44,321 nucleotides of DNA from Reticulitermes lucifugus (lineage: Eukaryota > Arthropoda > Insecta > Blattodea > Rhinotermitidae): contig JAKCWW010000333.1 of NCBI GenBank assembly GCA_026260175.1, forward strand, positions 68,554 to 112,874, read 5' to 3'. Position 1 is the first letter of the stretch, and every line of letters begins with the position of its first letter. Under the pieces are notes generated by a model. The model searched no databases and had not been told where the DNA came from. It worked only from the letters and a program-made list of their open reading frames with translations. The translations under genes were made by a program, and so were the position numbers. This document shows positions 43,811 to 44,321 of the stretch, one piece after another.

Positions 43811-44321
43811 TGGATATCAAGCACGTTGAATAAATCCTTTGAAAGGAAGGAACATTTCAAATATTTGGGAACAAACCTAACGAATCGAAATTCAATTCAG
43901 GAAGAAATTAAGAGCAGACTGAAGTCGGGGAATGCTTGTTATCATTCGGTGCAGGATCTTCTGTCTTCCAGTTTGCTATCCAAAAATACAAAGATTAAGA
44001 TATACAGAACTATCATTTTGTCTGTTGTTTTGTATGGGTGTGAAACTTGGTCTCTCACACTGAGGGAGGAACATAGGCTGAGGCTGTTCGAGAATAGGGT
44101 GCTGAGGAAGATATTTGGGCCTAAGAGGGACGAGGTAACAGGGGAATGGAGAAGACCACATAACGAGGAACTCAATGATCTCTACTTATCACCAAATATT
44201 ATTCGGGTGATTAAATCAAGAAGGATGAGGTGGGCGGGGCATGTAGCACGTATGGGTAAGGGGGGAGGTGCATACAGGATTTTGGTGGGGAGACCTGAGG
44301 GAAGGAGACCACTTGGAAGAC
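43811..44321 (+). CDS. Non-LTR retrotransposon reverse transcriptase, C-terminal part (partial at window end)
   Basis: About 170 codons are open without a stop from just after a TAA (43808-43810) to the window edge, so the element continues to the right. The family-like reading begins KSFERKEHFKYLGTNL at about 43832. It continues with EEIKSRLKSGNACYHSVQDL, IYRTIILSVVLYGCETWSL, ENRVLRKIFGPKRDEVTG and RRMRWAGHVARMGKGGG. YLG, the LYGCETW block and GHVARM are standard landmarks of the thumb and C-terminal region of LINE reverse transcriptases; the FADD catalytic box would lie further 5' and is absent. The copy is therefore 5'-truncated but young enough to keep its frame. The exact clade (RTE, CR1 or Jockey-like) is uncertain. 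Opposing minus frames at 43942-44175 are shadows. Confidence 0.88.

Overview
This looks like gene-free, transposon-rich DNA from an arthropod nuclear genome, most probably a cockroach or termite (Blattodea). The evidence is the sequence style (AT-rich, ATT/ATG microsatellites, no long open frames, no operon-like spacing) and the decayed repeats. Those repeats include tRNA-headed SINEs, two kinds of LINE 3' end with peptides such as GHVARMG and WTDRVRNE, Tc1/mariner-type transposase shards, and several dispersed families that recur as spurious 'hypothetical proteins' in Blattodea assemblies. The Blattodea assignment rests on remembered families and was not checked by a search.

I could support no intact host gene, exon, rRNA or true tRNA gene. 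Nearly every short open frame lies in a repeat or in random AT-rich sequence. The best coding signal is a LINE reverse-transcriptase C-terminal region that runs uninterrupted off the right edge (43811-44321).

Layout. 1-6300: a truncated SINE head, two copies of family A with (AACT)n tails, one collapsed copy of family B, and two complete SINEs with 10- and 11-bp target-site duplications (TSDs). 6300-16400: family B pieces, a transposase C-terminus, a family D element, a perfect 48-bp palindrome, more family A, and a transposase whose two halves lie head to head (15527-16420). 16400-24000: a LINE 3' end, an 86-bp inverted-repeat mini-element, a SINE, a foldback element and two convincing hammerhead-ribozyme-like motifs. 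24000-34100: three more foldback elements, family A-D copies, SINEs and a second LINE tail. 34100-44321: mostly unannotatable sequence with scattered family A, B and D copies, then the terminal LINE.

Family labels used below. A: conceptual peptide ends like LRSILILSSHLRLGFPN. B: FWDV...GSxFLRNV...ENLKS, with a hammerhead-like core. C: TYK...LWAE-type. D: terminal AGGCGCGTT inverted repeat with GGAC repeats near the right end.

The most interesting signal is a set of four foldback (long-hairpin) insertions at 20563-20825, 24474-24688, 26123-26385 and 32891-33215. All share one plan: a direct repeat of 11-14 bp, an unpaired leader of about 32-36 nt, a left arm, a loop, a right arm, and the direct repeat again. 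They carry, or are related to, a motif with the hammerhead layout CUGANGA / stem II / GAA / self-complementary stem III. Hammerhead ribozymes are established in Penelope-like retroelements and retrozymes. TSDs of this length point to RNA-mediated insertion rather than cut-and-paste. A family of retrotransposed hairpins linked to hammerhead RNAs is my main hypothesis.
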